A stretch of 28,560 nt of DNA from a virus. Both the position numbers and the translations under genes were made by a program. Positions 8,001 to 14,473 of the stretch are shown here, one piece after another. The stretch is from positions 1-28,560 of the IMG/VR virus record IMGVR_UViG_3300002835_000835; one strand, given 5' to 3'. The notes beneath the pieces are model-generated. The model worked only from the letters and a program-made list of their open reading frames with translations. It made no database searches and was not told where the DNA came from. Position 1 is the stretch's first letter. The number at the start of each line of letters is the position of its first letter.

Positions 8001-8674
8001 AATTCCGCATTAAAACCTTTGTATGTAGAATTTAGAACATCAACAATTGCCGCAGATTTTTCTGCTTCTGTTCCTGATGAAATAAGTTTCTTAGTGTGAT
8101 CATCAAGCACAAAGCCAACTCTTGTAAGAGATCCAAAGTTACCGTTAAGCGCTTGCGCCAATCCGTTTGTCATTTGCTTAAATTCATCTGCGCTTGCGTT
8201 AGCGCCCTTTTCAGCGGTGACATAATCAAGAATGGCAGGTGTTAATCTTTGAATTGTCTCAGCCTGCAAATTGAATGTTGCTAACTGTGATTGTGTTTGC
8301 GTAATGTTTCCGCCTGTTACAACGCCTACTTTTTCTAAGGCTTCAGCCTGAGCATTAAGCGCGGCTACCTGTTCATCAGTTGCACCAGTACCAACCTTCA
8401 TCAATTGATACAAACGCTGTTGTTGCGCTTCTGCTTCCATTGCCTGCGCAATAACATCTCTACCAAATTGCAAAACTTGCGTACCGGCAAAAGCAATACC
8501 AAGAGACGCGCCAATTTGTTTTACTTTGCCAATAAAATTGGTCATGCCAGTTGAAGCAGTTTCAACAGATCTATCTACGCCTTTAATAGCACTTTCTGCC
8601 TGAGCCAAACCAACTTTAAGTTGGCTTACATCTGCCTGTAATTGAATGAGCATTGGGGGAATTAGATCAGCCAT
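5072..8674 (-). CDS. Tape measure protein with hendecad-repeat coiled coils
   Basis: A 1200-residue protein, by far the longest in the tail operon and placed between the chaperones and the distal tail protein. Residues about 1-250 are the usual helical N-terminal region (a segment of VSQLKVGLAQAESAIKGVD type). Two hydrophobic stretches (about 282-320 and 330-370, including IKIYAGIIVIATGVFYAY and IGAIITALTILGAAFVFAW) are the membrane-active segments of this family. A poly-Gly linker follows at about 457-472. Residues about 485-737 and 879-1098 are uninterrupted 11-residue repeats. At about 1.5 angstrom per residue the predicted tail is about 180 nm. The ATG is 2 nt after the preceding stop. 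Confidence 0.95.
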   Translation of the reverse strand: MADLIPPMLIQLQADVSQLKVGLAQAESAIKGVDRSVETASTGMTNFIGKVKQIGASLGIAFAGTQVLQFGRDVIAQAMEAEAQQQRLYQLMKVGTGATDEQVAALNAQAEALEKVGVVTGGNITQTQSQLATFNLQAETIQRLTPAILDYVTAEKGANASADEFKQMTNGLAQALNGNFGSLTRVGFVLDDHTKKLISSGTEAEKSAAIVDVLNSTYKGFNAELRNTPEGQMQALRNDFDALKTDLGKKLLPALLGVTGFLTNTFIPALRSLGKFIKDNGDAIKIYAGIIVIATGVFYAYKAALVVTSTATVVYTAVTKSMAAGFTLAQIAAFNLKVAIFVLNAAIRANPIGAIITALTILGAAFVFAWKKSETFREIIIKGVQIVLTGFAYLVQGIGKFIGMLSKVPGMGWAKGIADGAKNASDSIKATSKNLSDLKSNVKAGYGEGAFTYGSGKGTGGGGGGGGGGGDLSKEEKSRLKKLEKYQKDVLKIYKDMNDAMADGQDKAEKELEQRNDKMIEAQKNYDETMIEAHKRYKETIEDAEKDHADRVADLQYRFNDIKEKAEKRSREADLEANALYKERTIEIEEQYKERKEELQKKNLETLAKAQKAYDEKELDLRAKFEDVKEQAQKRFDKVESDAKERKQKAEEIANKRFDNAMVDAKERRQKAEEAAEKRFNDIQIQIKKDYAKKVLDLNNDLEKKLTDLRENAAKKSTDLTKAATEKQLNIVQQSMDRLRNAFASKTGFNLADAFGMEEFGGAASGDQLLGSMKQRLNDTKNLAKNAALLQGSGFSQTFIEQVVAAGPEVGNKLAQSILNSSPQSIKELQNTFVELEKTTSTGLDALATTMNAGGILATQELTNAYRAVSSDLSLALSDIQKELQTNLAEVNSVYETALTEAKTTRDEKLTDAAKTLEEALATSKTVYNASVAEATTALKEALATAKTDFDAAIADAKTTLAEALVAAKENLDESLADALKALNEAKVAAQKDLDEGLAAADKTYTEALAKAKKALDDALAESKKTLTEAMAEAQKDLDKGLADAAKALEEAREKAKKALDEKLADAQKVLQDALIKAQKDYETAIDAIAKATDDKLANLKTKLAEVAASMTALGAAQAAANALANAPVVVPVIPGAVVGGGNALELLKANEAGTKITINTTNLTDPASVAAAVSSEIKFGAVVTATRAVTVSNGGLKID
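5381..6040 (-). repeat. Hendecad repeat block 2 of the tape measure (20 x 33 bp)
   Basis: Twenty consecutive 11-residue units with no insertion or deletion (residues about 879-1098), from DIQKELQTNLA to AIAKATDDKLA. The consensus is roughly x-A-K-K-x-L-x-E-A-L-A, as in AAQKDLDEGLA, KAKKALDDALA and EAQKDLDKGLA. At DNA level this is a degenerate 33-bp period. An 11-residue period is the signature of a right-handed or nearly straight coiled coil, so this part should be a long rod. Confidence 0.85.
6464..7222 (-). repeat. Hendecad repeat block 1 of the tape measure (23 x 33 bp)
   Basis: Twenty-three consecutive 11-residue units (residues about 485-737), from KYQKDVLKIYK to KQLNIVQQSMD. They are strongly charged and many have an aromatic at position 9 (KMIEAQKNYDE, TMIEAHKRYKE, TLAKAQKAYDE). 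Two neighbouring 22-residue units are close copies (RFDKVESDAKERKQKAEEIA and RFDNAMVDAKERRQKAEEAA), suggesting recent 66-bp duplication within an older 33-bp pattern. Confidence 0.85.
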
Positions 8675-8676
8675 GA

Positions 8677-9147
8677 TTAACTCCCTAATTTCTCTTTAAC
8701 AGCGGTTGCAAAGATCCTGTTTAATTTGCCGCTACGCAATAGCATTAAAGCCGCAGGTTCTAAGTAAGGGTATTTTACCCCTGGTGGCCACTTTCCACCG
8801 CCCTTTTCTACCTGGCGCGCATAAATCATTGTTGGGCCAACTTCAGCCGTGTAAACACCAAGTCCTACACGGTAAGTAGTTTTGATAGATCTTTTTAGAT
8901 TACCTGTAACAGTGTTAGGCCCTGATCCACCAATATGTTTTGGCGGAGTAATTTTTAAATAGGGTCTGCCATTTTTGCTTGTGCGTTTTTCATAACTGCG
9001 TGTTCCTTGAAAATTTAATTTTGCTTGTCGTTCAACGGCAAGGCCAACACGCATAACTCCTAATTGCGCGCCTTGTTCAATTTTTGCAGCCGCGCCATCA
9101 ATAGCAGCAAGAATATCTGCAAGGTTTTTAATAATGATCTTAGCCAT
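8677..9147 (-). CDS. HK97 gp10-like minor tail/connector protein
   Basis: A 156-residue protein. The start at 9147 (MAKIIIKNLADIL) is chosen because the G-T frame stops exactly there (TAATG). A longer in-frame version from 9204 would run through the chaperone C-terminus and is unlikely. The N-terminal helix (about 7-45) is followed by TVTGNLKRSIKTTYRVG and VYTAEVGPTMIYARQVEKGG. This is the typical gp10 pattern: a basic loop, then an [IV]YA..VE.G motif near the C-terminus. Members act in tail completion or head-tail joining. Its position after the chaperones instead of before the tail tube is less usual for this family but occurs in actinophages. Confidence 0.82.
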   Translation of the reverse strand: MAKIIIKNLADILAAIDGAAAKIEQGAQLGVMRVGLAVERQAKLNFQGTRSYEKRTSKNGRPYLKITPPKHIGGSGPNTVTGNLKRSIKTTYRVGLGVYTAEVGPTMIYARQVEKGGGKWPPGVKYPYLEPAALMLLRSGKLNRIFATAVKEKLGS

Positions 9148-9694
9148 TATTGCGCCCCTTCTGCTTTTACTTCTTCTGTGATGCGAGCAATTGCTAACAA
9201 CCAATCAGCCGTTTCCGCGGGAAGGTTATCCACCTGTTCAGGTGTCCAACCAAAGCGTTCTGCCATTGCGTAGTAGTACCAATGCTCATCAGGGTAAGTA
9301 AACGCCTCATGGCGTTCACCCCCTTTGAGTAACCATTTTAGGCGTTGGAGTTCTCGCCAGGCGCTTTTGGGTCTGCCTCTGTTTCAGGCGTTTCAGCCAA
9401 ATTAGGGAACAAATACTTTTGAGCGTCTTGTGTGTGCTTTACCAAAGAGTCATAATCAACCATTGTAAGTTCATCTAATGACTCAAGTTTGATTGAAGGT
9501 GGAAGTAAATCAAATGACCATTCTTCAACAAGCATGGCAATAAGTGCATCACCTAATGCAAGCGCCTTTGTAAGATCTCCGCCTTCTGCTCCATCAGCCG
9601 TTTTCATAACGCGCTTACGGTCTTTTACACGCAATGTTGAAGGGTCTTTAAGTGTAACTGTTGCCCCTGATGGAAGTGTTACTTTTTTTGACAT
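9147..9694 (-). CDS. Tail assembly chaperone G-T fusion made by -1 frameshift
   Basis: A second reading frame, open from 9383 to a TAA at 9149-9147, continues the chaperone gene in the -1 frame and has no start codon with a ribosome binding site of its own. Translated by hand, it gives SAWRELQRLKWLLKGGERHE, continuing to ERFGWTPEQVDNLPAETADW and LLAIARITEEVKAEGAQ. The W.PEQVD.LPA...W pattern is characteristic of the T part of two-frame tail chaperones. Slippage at CCCAAAA (9371-9365) joins 110 residues of the upstream frame to 72 of this one, for 182 in total. The fusion would bind the tape measure and recruit tube subunits. The part encoded by 9383-9147 would otherwise be missed. Confidence 0.85.
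9338..9694 (-). CDS. Tail assembly chaperone G
   Basis: A 118-residue protein from a strong ribosome binding site (AGGAGG at 9705-9700, 5-nt spacer). It lies between the tail tube gene and the tape measure, where phages encode gpG/gpGT-type chaperones. The body (MSKKVTLPSGATVTLKDPST, then RVKDRKRVMKTAD, then EWSFDLLPPSIKLESLDELT, then MVDYDSLVKHTQDAQKYLFP) matches actinophage chaperones with an acidic C-terminal tail. Most ribosomes should stop at 9338 and make this form. A minority slip to make the longer form. The gene starts its own transcription or translation segment after a hairpin at 9746-9789. Confidence 0.88.
   Translation of the reverse strand: MSKKVTLPSGATVTLKDPSTLRVKDRKRVMKTADGAEGGDLTKALALGDALIAMLVEEWSFDLLPPSIKLESLDELTMVDYDSLVKHTQDAQKYLFPNLAETPETEADPKAPGENSNA
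9365..9371 (-). promoter_or_regulatory. -1 ribosomal frameshift slippery site CCCAAAA
   Basis: In the zero frame the mRNA reads GAC CCA AAA GCG. The heptamer C CCA AAA fits the canonical X XXY YYZ form and allows both tRNAs to re-pair as CCC AAA. Slipping back one base enters the frame that stays open to 9147. Six bases downstream, a weak 4-bp hairpin is possible (GGCG at 9358-9355 with CGCC at 9344-9341). Confidence 0.85.
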
Positions 9695-9731
9695 ATATGC
9701 CTCCTGTTAGTTTGCCTTCCTAAATCATACT

Positions 9732-9789
9732 AAAAAAGAGAGCAAGCGGTGTGGGAGAGCGGGAAGGCAATCGCCCTCAACCACACCGC
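9732..9789 (-). terminator. Hairpin with nearby T-run downstream of the tail tube gene
   Basis: A perfect 9-bp GC-rich stem is formed by 9746-9754 (gcggtgtgg) and 9781-9789 (ccacaccgc), with a 26-nt loop that holds a small inner GGC/GCC hairpin. In the minus direction it is followed, 8 nt later, by six T residues (9737-9732). It lies in the longest minus-strand gap of the tail operon, between the tail tube gene and the chaperones. It may act as a partial terminator or as mRNA 3'-end protection. The distance between stem and T-run makes strong intrinsic termination uncertain. Confidence 0.5.
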
Positions 9790-9802
9790 CGCCCTGATCT
9801 AG

Positions 9803-10789
9803 TTATGCGTATGTGCCTGATGGTTTTGCGTTCTGAATTACCCACTTAATAGGGGCAAATCCTCCTGAAGCACCATCATCAGTTGTGTTTGCTTGTGCGT
9901 TGAAATCAACAGATACCTGTACAAAATCTTCGCCGCGTTCAATTACACCAGTGGTATAAGCGCCCTTAGTAAGAGTTGCCTGGATCTGAACCGCAGAAGC
10001 ACCAGCACCATAAGCCCAGTTAAATACAAGTGCAGGCTGTGAGTCGTTAAGGAAGTTAAGCAACTGTGAGTCATCTTCCATAACAAATGTAATTTTGCCT
10101 GTAACTTCTAATGGGCCTAGAAATACCTGGTATGGATCTTGTGTGTTTGAAATGCCATAGATAGGTGTTGCAGGGCGTTTCATGTCAATGTTGCCAGTCA
10201 TGGCTGTTGCTACTGTTGATCCACCAATTGAAACAGTACCGCGCCACACTGGTGTAGGTAGGACTGTTGAGAATGTAGGTGTTGGATCTGCAACAAGTTC
10301 AGACTGAAAACCAGTGCTTTTTGCATCATACTCAAGCATGCCGTCTGCGTTGAACTTCAATGAGAAGTCAGAGAATTGGCAACCAGGGTATGAGCGAACA
10401 TCAACTGCATAGAAATCAGTCAATGTGTATGAGATTGGCTGTACATCTACATTAGATGTAAGACTGTTAAATAGTGAGATTGTGTGAGTAAATGGTGCAG
10501 ACGCGCCAGTAGTTGCTACTGAACCTAAAACACCTGCGATTGCATAGCCCACGGTGTCTGCAAATACTGCTCCACCAAAATCTACTGTTGAGCGTGTGCG
10601 GCCTGGAATGTAGTTGTAATTCAAAGCATTTGATCCACGCAAGCCTGTGTCATAAAGTGGATCAACAATGTCCACTGGCTTTAATGAGTCCTTCATTACT
10701 GGAATGAAGTCGGTTGGTGCTACTGCCGTACCGCGGGTTGCTTCTTTAGCAATACCTAAGTACGAGCGTACGGACTGTTGAACAGACAT
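9803..10789 (-). CDS. Major tail tube protein
   Basis: A 328-residue protein. The opening QSVRSYLGIAKEATRGTAVA, then a PGRTRSTVDFGGAVFADTVG stretch and late segments such as LEVTGKITFVMEDD and IQATLTKGAYTTGVIERG, matches tube proteins of actinophages (phage_tube_2-type). A beta-sandwich core is expected, polymerising as hexamer rings around the tape measure. It sits between the tail terminator region and the chaperones. AGGAG at 10803-10799 gives an adequate ribosome binding site. The hairpin-containing gap downstream fits a gene whose product is needed in many copies. The C-terminus (WVIQNAKPSGTYA) is short, with no decoration domain. Confidence 0.87.
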   Translation of the reverse strand: MSVQQSVRSYLGIAKEATRGTAVAPTDFIPVMKDSLKPVDIVDPLYDTGLRGSNALNYNYIPGRTRSTVDFGGAVFADTVGYAIAGVLGSVATTGASAPFTHTISLFNSLTSNVDVQPISYTLTDFYAVDVRSYPGCQFSDFSLKFNADGMLEYDAKSTGFQSELVADPTPTFSTVLPTPVWRGTVSIGGSTVATAMTGNIDMKRPATPIYGISNTQDPYQVFLGPLEVTGKITFVMEDDSQLLNFLNDSQPALVFNWAYGAGASAVQIQATLTKGAYTTGVIERGEDFVQVSVDFNAQANTTDDGASGGFAPIKWVIQNAKPSGTYA

Positions 10790-10793
10790 TATT

Positions 10794-11006
10794 TCACGCT
10801 CCTAGTTTCTTGTCTGACGCGGCAGACATAATGGTTGTTGTTTCTTTTGGTTCTGTTGGTTCTGTGACTGATGGCTTTGCGCTTGCAAGTGTTACATTTG
10901 CGGCAACAAATCCTTCAGGTGCGTCAAACTCATCACCAGGTTTTACAGTCACCCCAACACTAGGGAACACGCGTTCATCAGTTCCATTGTATTTGTATTT
11001 CATCAT
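10794..11006 (-). CDS. Small structural protein between terminator and tube genes
   Basis: A 70-residue protein. The N-terminal half (KYKYNGTDERVFPSVGVTVK, then PGDEFDAPEGF) is a short beta module seen in small proteins of actinophage structural operons; the C-terminal half is low complexity, rich in Thr, Pro and Glu. Two ATG codons are adjacent (11006 and 11003). AGGAG at 11012-11008 is better spaced for the second, so MKYKY is the more likely N-terminus. It may be a decoration or head-tail joining accessory, but no function can be assigned. Confidence 0.7.
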   Translation of the reverse strand: MMKYKYNGTDERVFPSVGVTVKPGDEFDAPEGFVAANVTLASAKPSVTEPTEPKETTTIMSAASDKKLGA

Positions 11007-11011
11007 GCTCC

Positions 11012-11518
11012 TTATGCTTGGATCATCTGTGTTACTGGAAATTGTATCTCAGCAAAGATTTCTGTAACGCCTTCTTTTTCAGTAGAAGGTTCTCCATATC
11101 GGGCTTGAATAACCGGCTCTGCTCCTTGCCAAACTAAATTACCTGTTGGATCGCCAAAGTTATGATCTGATCTTAAACGCTCCTTGATGTTATCAACAAT
11201 TGTGTCAAAATCAGTCATAACATCTTCTGCCTCTCTATGAAAAGAAATGCAGAAAATTTGAACAATTACGGTGTAATCAACACGCTTCCAACCGTTAGTT
11301 GCCCCGCCTATTGCTAGGCGTGTTTCATACTCATCAGCAATGTAAACAACAATTGCCGCTCTTGTAGCCTGACCTGGTTCAGCGTTTACCTGGTAGTTGA
11401 TAATCTTTGGAAAAGATGTAAATACCTGATTGACATTTGTAATACGCGGATTGGCTAAAAATAAAGATAGCGTTTGGCGTACCGCGTTGCGGCCTGTGAG
11501 GATAGGTACGGCAGGCAT
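11012..11518 (-). CDS. Tail terminator / tail completion protein
   Basis: A 168-residue protein coupled by TAATG to the connector gene. The pattern is an N-terminal helix (TGRNAVRQTLSLFLANPRIT), then beta strands including AAIVVYIADEYETRLAIGG and VDYTVIVQIFCISF, then a helix (DVMTDFDTIVDNIKERLRSD). This is the usual alpha/beta layout of gpU-like tail terminators, which cap the tail tube and dock it to the head. The position between the head-tail connector and the tail tube supports this. Sequence similarity in this class is low, so the call rests on order and predicted fold. Confidence 0.7.
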   Translation of the reverse strand: MPAVPILTGRNAVRQTLSLFLANPRITNVNQVFTSFPKIINYQVNAEPGQATRAAIVVYIADEYETRLAIGGATNGWKRVDYTVIVQIFCISFHREAEDVMTDFDTIVDNIKERLRSDHNFGDPTGNLVWQGAEPVIQARYGEPSTEKEGVTEIFAEIQFPVTQMIQA

Positions 11519-12411
11519 TATCTAATCCTGCGGTACTTGTTCACCATGTCTAGGGCTACGGCTATGTCATTTCCGTAGCGCACTGAACCAGGAATGTTTC
11601 CTGCGGGTGAGGTTGTGTAAGCCATAGTAGTTGAAGCATCACCGCGCATTTTAATAAATGCGGTTGTAATTAAAATACAGGCTTGCTTGAGAACGGTTGG
11701 CAGGTTGCTAAATGTCGCGCCAACCCCATGAGCAAAAATCATAGGAGCAACTAAAGGAATTGTGGTTGATCCATAGGTGTAGTTGCTTGCAACCGTTACG
11801 CGCTCAGTTCTCTGACCATCAAAAATGCGGTACTGCTCGCCTGGCAAAATGCCTACTCCACTGGCTACGGTTAAAGTGCTATCTCCTGCAAGGGTAGCAA
11901 CAGCAATTTCTGTATTGGCAAATCCTGCAATGTATGTGTACTTAGTAAATGTCCAATTGCTCTGCCCGATAGAACCGCCAAATTGAAGCGGGCCTTGAGA
12001 TGTGTAGTTCCACCCAATTTGATTACCAGGGATAATAATTTGTTGCCCTTCAAACCATGCTATTGAGCAATCTTGTAATTCATTTAATTGGTTTGGGTTT
12101 GCCCCGTAATAAAATGCTGAAAGAGAAACAATAGGCGCGTTGTATGGGTGCAGTGCGTAATACCCGCCTGATGCTGAATAGCGTATGCGCTGTGTTTCTG
12201 TGTACTGACTAGCAACAAGATTTTGGTTGAGGTACTCATTCATGTATGAAGAAGCGCGCAAAATAACTTCTGCAAGTTCTGCGTCTTGAGCCGCCGCGTT
12301 ACCGCCCACAACCAACATGTCATAGTTGATTGCAGTTGGCGCGTTCTTGTATTCCGCCACACTAATGTATGGGTTTTCATTGCTAATGTCGGGCGTGATA
12401 CCTACGGCCAT
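11518..12411 (-). CDS. Head-tail connector (adaptor) protein
   Basis: A 297-residue protein. Residues 1-70 read like an adaptor N-terminus (NPYISVAEYKNAP, then AELAEVILRASSYMNEYLNQ), with helices typical of gp6/gp15-type connector proteins that bind the portal. The centre is longer and beta-rich (for example LAGDSTLTVASGVGILPGEQ, a motif of small beta-barrel inserts). The C-terminus returns to helices (LPTVLKQACILITTAFIKM, ALDMVNKYRRIR). The gene is 3 nt after the zinc-ribbon gene and overlaps the next by TAATG. The size is larger than simple gp6 adaptors because of the beta insert. Confidence 0.75.
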   Translation of the reverse strand: MAVGITPDISNENPYISVAEYKNAPTAINYDMLVVGGNAAAQDAELAEVILRASSYMNEYLNQNLVASQYTETQRIRYSASGGYYALHPYNAPIVSLSAFYYGANPNQLNELQDCSIAWFEGQQIIIPGNQIGWNYTSQGPLQFGGSIGQSNWTFTKYTYIAGFANTEIAVATLAGDSTLTVASGVGILPGEQYRIFDGQRTERVTVASNYTYGSTTIPLVAPMIFAHGVGATFSNLPTVLKQACILITTAFIKMRGDASTTMAYTTSPAGNIPGSVRYGNDIAVALDMVNKYRRIR

Positions 12412-12414
12412 GAT

Positions 12415-12690
12415 CTAGTCTCCATCTTTCTGAGTTTCTTGTGACTGGTATCCGCAACGCCCACATTTGCGAAACCAACCCTCAAAGCCACATTCTACGC
12501 AACTAAATCCGCGCTTGCGGTCATCACTAGAGTATGGATTTAGTGCCGCTTCAAAAAAACCTTCTGCCTTCATTGCCTTCTGATGCGCCTTGTTTTCTAC
12601 ATTGTAAATACCCTGGCGGTTTGTGTAATAACTTTGACCACCAATAACAGTTTCTTTGACACCCTTATCAGGTGCTACCCATCTTGCCAT
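12415..12690 (-). CDS. Small zinc-ribbon protein of the head module
   Basis: A 91-residue protein. Residues 1-55 include GGQSYYTNRQGIYNVENKAH and an AMKAEGFFEAALNPYS segment, a recognisable small head-operon module. The C-terminus holds two CxxC pairs (CVEC and CGRC, about residues 64-79), which should bind one zinc ion. It lies directly after the major capsid gene and has a strong ribosome binding site (AGGAGG at 12700-12695). This could be a head-tail joining or capsid accessory protein. The zinc ribbon is read directly from the sequence; the function is unknown. Confidence 0.75.
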   Translation of the reverse strand: MARWVAPDKGVKETVIGGQSYYTNRQGIYNVENKAHQKAMKAEGFFEAALNPYSSDDRKRGFSCVECGFEGWFRKCGRCGYQSQETQKDGD

Positions 12691-12708
12691 TTTGCCTCCT
12701 AGTTAATT

Positions 12709-12743
12709 GGGAAAGGGTGCGGCTTTTACACCGCACCCCTCCC
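12709..12743 (-). terminator. GC-rich hairpin downstream of the major capsid gene
   Basis: An 8-bp perfect stem (gggtgcgg at 12715-12722 with ccgcaccc at 12731-12738, 8-nt loop) is extended by a 4-bp outer stem (12709-12712 with 12740-12743) across a small internal loop. Only three T residues follow the inner stem in the minus direction, so it is not a classical intrinsic terminator. It may stabilise the capsid mRNA 3' end or attenuate transcription into the connector genes. Confidence 0.45.
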
Positions 12744-12761
12744 TTCTTATTAAGTTGTAAC

Positions 12762-14444
12762 TTACGCTGAAACGATACCTGAAACTGCGCCATTCCATGC
12801 AGGAGCGGTGCAGAAGAAAGTTCCACGGAAGTATGTTGAGAAGTCATAAGTGAACTGAGTTACTGGCCACTGGATACCCATGTAGTCCTGTACCAAGAAG
12901 TTCGCCCATACATCAGATACCTGTGTATCAGGAATTGGCAATGTGAATGAAAGAACAGGTGCTACACCTGAGTTCAGCCACGGGTGAACCATAATGTCCA
13001 CTGCTTTTCCTGTTACTTCGTTTTGAAGTCCTGTAACGATAGAACCGTATGTAGTTCCGCCGTCACCTGGGTTGTTAATTACCAAACGGTAATTAGCAGT
13101 TGAACCGTTCTTAATCGCATCAGATAGTTGCTTACGATCATTACCGTTCATCAATACAACATCAGGATCAGCCTTTACATTTTGGTACAAGTTAGCAAAA
13201 ACAGTTTGGAATTCTACACCTGGGTTAGCAGTTGAGAAAGCGCTGTTAATTGTGTTGTTGAAACCAGTGTTAGGCCCTAGAACTGTTGGAAGAATTCCGT
13301 CATAACCAGTTGAATAAGCAGATGTATCTGCGGCGGCGCGTGTTACTAGCGCACCAGTAGTTGTGTAGGTGATTAGGTTTCCTGAGTTAGGAGCAGTACC
13401 ACCCTGAAGTGTTGCGGTTAGGCCCTGGAATGTTCCCTGGTATGTAGCAGTTGCCTGAGCGCCTGACCTAACATAAAGGTTGTAACCAAGTGCGCCAACA
13501 ACAGGTGCAGTTAAAGTTACTACAATAGTTTTATTACTTCCTGAAGTTGTTTCTGCGGCTTGCGCTGAAACAATTGACTCACCAAAGCCGTTTGCAGAAA
13601 TACCAGCGTCAGCAGTTACAAAAATAATAAACTGCCCATTAGGTAGTGCTGTTTGACCTGAAGTAGTTGCGGTAGCGGTTGCAGAAGCAATTACTGGTGC
13701 AGCAAGTGCGCCTGAGTATCCGCTTGCAGTACCGCGAGCCATTAGCATCATGCGTTCTTCCATAAGCATTGTTGCGTATAGAGTTGAAGTTGATGATAGT
13801 TGGCGGAGATCCTGGTAGCCCATACCTGAGAAGTTTGCATCAAATGAAACCTGATCAGATAGTGAGTATGAGTTGTAAGGCAGAATTAAGTCATCTGCGG
13901 TGTAGTCAATCTGTGGGCCACGGATTAACTGAAGTGGAGTAGAACCGCCACCAGCAAAGTTATTCTGTGTGCTTTCTGTAATACCAGGCCAAATCTGCCC
14001 TTGTCCGCCTGTTCCTGTACCTGTGTAACCAAGAATTCTCTTTACACGGTGAGATGTACCGACACCCTTCTTGCGTGGGATACGGTTACGGAGTGGAGTT
14101 GGGCGTGGTGTTAGCAACTTAGCGGGTGCTTCAAGGTCAAACGCCGCAAATGATGTGGACAAAGGATTTGTAAGTGTGATTTCCTTTTGAATGTCCTGCA
14201 TTGCCATGCGCTGAGCCGCTAGAGCAGTATTCAAACCGTTCATAGCGTCACCTGATAGTGACTTGCTTGCCGCTAGTGCTTCAAGTGTTGAGATTGGGTC
14301 TGCCTGTGGTGCTTGTCCTGGTACATGTGAAGCGTGTGAAAGACTCTTTGAGAGTTCAATTGAGTATTCCTCAAATAGTTCTGCGGCTTCTTTTGGACTT
14401 GCATCACTGAATAGATCGGCGGCCTTTGGAGGCGTTAATGCCAT
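12762..14444 (-). CDS. Major capsid protein, HK97 fold, with inserted domain
   Basis: A 560-residue protein directly after the protease/scaffold gene. The N-terminal 100 residues are helical and acidic, as expected for a delta domain removed by the protease. The HK97-fold part includes LLTPRPTPLRNRIPRKKGVG, then YQDLRQLSSTSTLYATMLME and GYDGILPTVLG, and ends in MGIQWPVTQFTYDFSTYFRG. Residues about 246-360 look like an inserted Ig/FN3-like domain (AAPVIASATATATTSGQTAL...GALGYNLYVRSG), in the middle of the fold and probably displayed on the capsid surface. AAGGAA about 7 nt before the ATG serves as ribosome binding site. The expected cleavage site was not located. Confidence 0.9.
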   Translation of the reverse strand: MALTPPKAADLFSDASPKEAAELFEEYSIELSKSLSHASHVPGQAPQADPISTLEALAASKSLSGDAMNGLNTALAAQRMAMQDIQKEITLTNPLSTSFAAFDLEAPAKLLTPRPTPLRNRIPRKKGVGTSHRVKRILGYTGTGTGGQGQIWPGITESTQNNFAGGGSTPLQLIRGPQIDYTADDLILPYNSYSLSDQVSFDANFSGMGYQDLRQLSSTSTLYATMLMEERMMLMARGTASGYSGALAAPVIASATATATTSGQTALPNGQFIIFVTADAGISANGFGESIVSAQAAETTSGSNKTIVVTLTAPVVGALGYNLYVRSGAQATATYQGTFQGLTATLQGGTAPNSGNLITYTTTGALVTRAAADTSAYSTGYDGILPTVLGPNTGFNNTINSAFSTANPGVEFQTVFANLYQNVKADPDVVLMNGNDRKQLSDAIKNGSTANYRLVINNPGDGGTTYGSIVTGLQNEVTGKAVDIMVHPWLNSGVAPVLSFTLPIPDTQVSDVWANFLVQDYMGIQWPVTQFTYDFSTYFRGTFFCTAPAWNGAVSGIVSA

Positions 14445-14473
14445 TTGTGTTTCCTTTCAGAGATTAGGTTGGA

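Noticed and set aside
9148-9204. Longer N-terminus of the gp10-like protein
   Set aside because: The extra 19 residues are an alternate-frame reading of the chaperone C-terminus, and the TAATG at 9149-9145 gives the natural start.
9064-9273. Plus-strand open frame of 69 codons
   Set aside because: Antisense of the gp10-like gene and chaperone T frame, which have clear family motifs on the minus strand.
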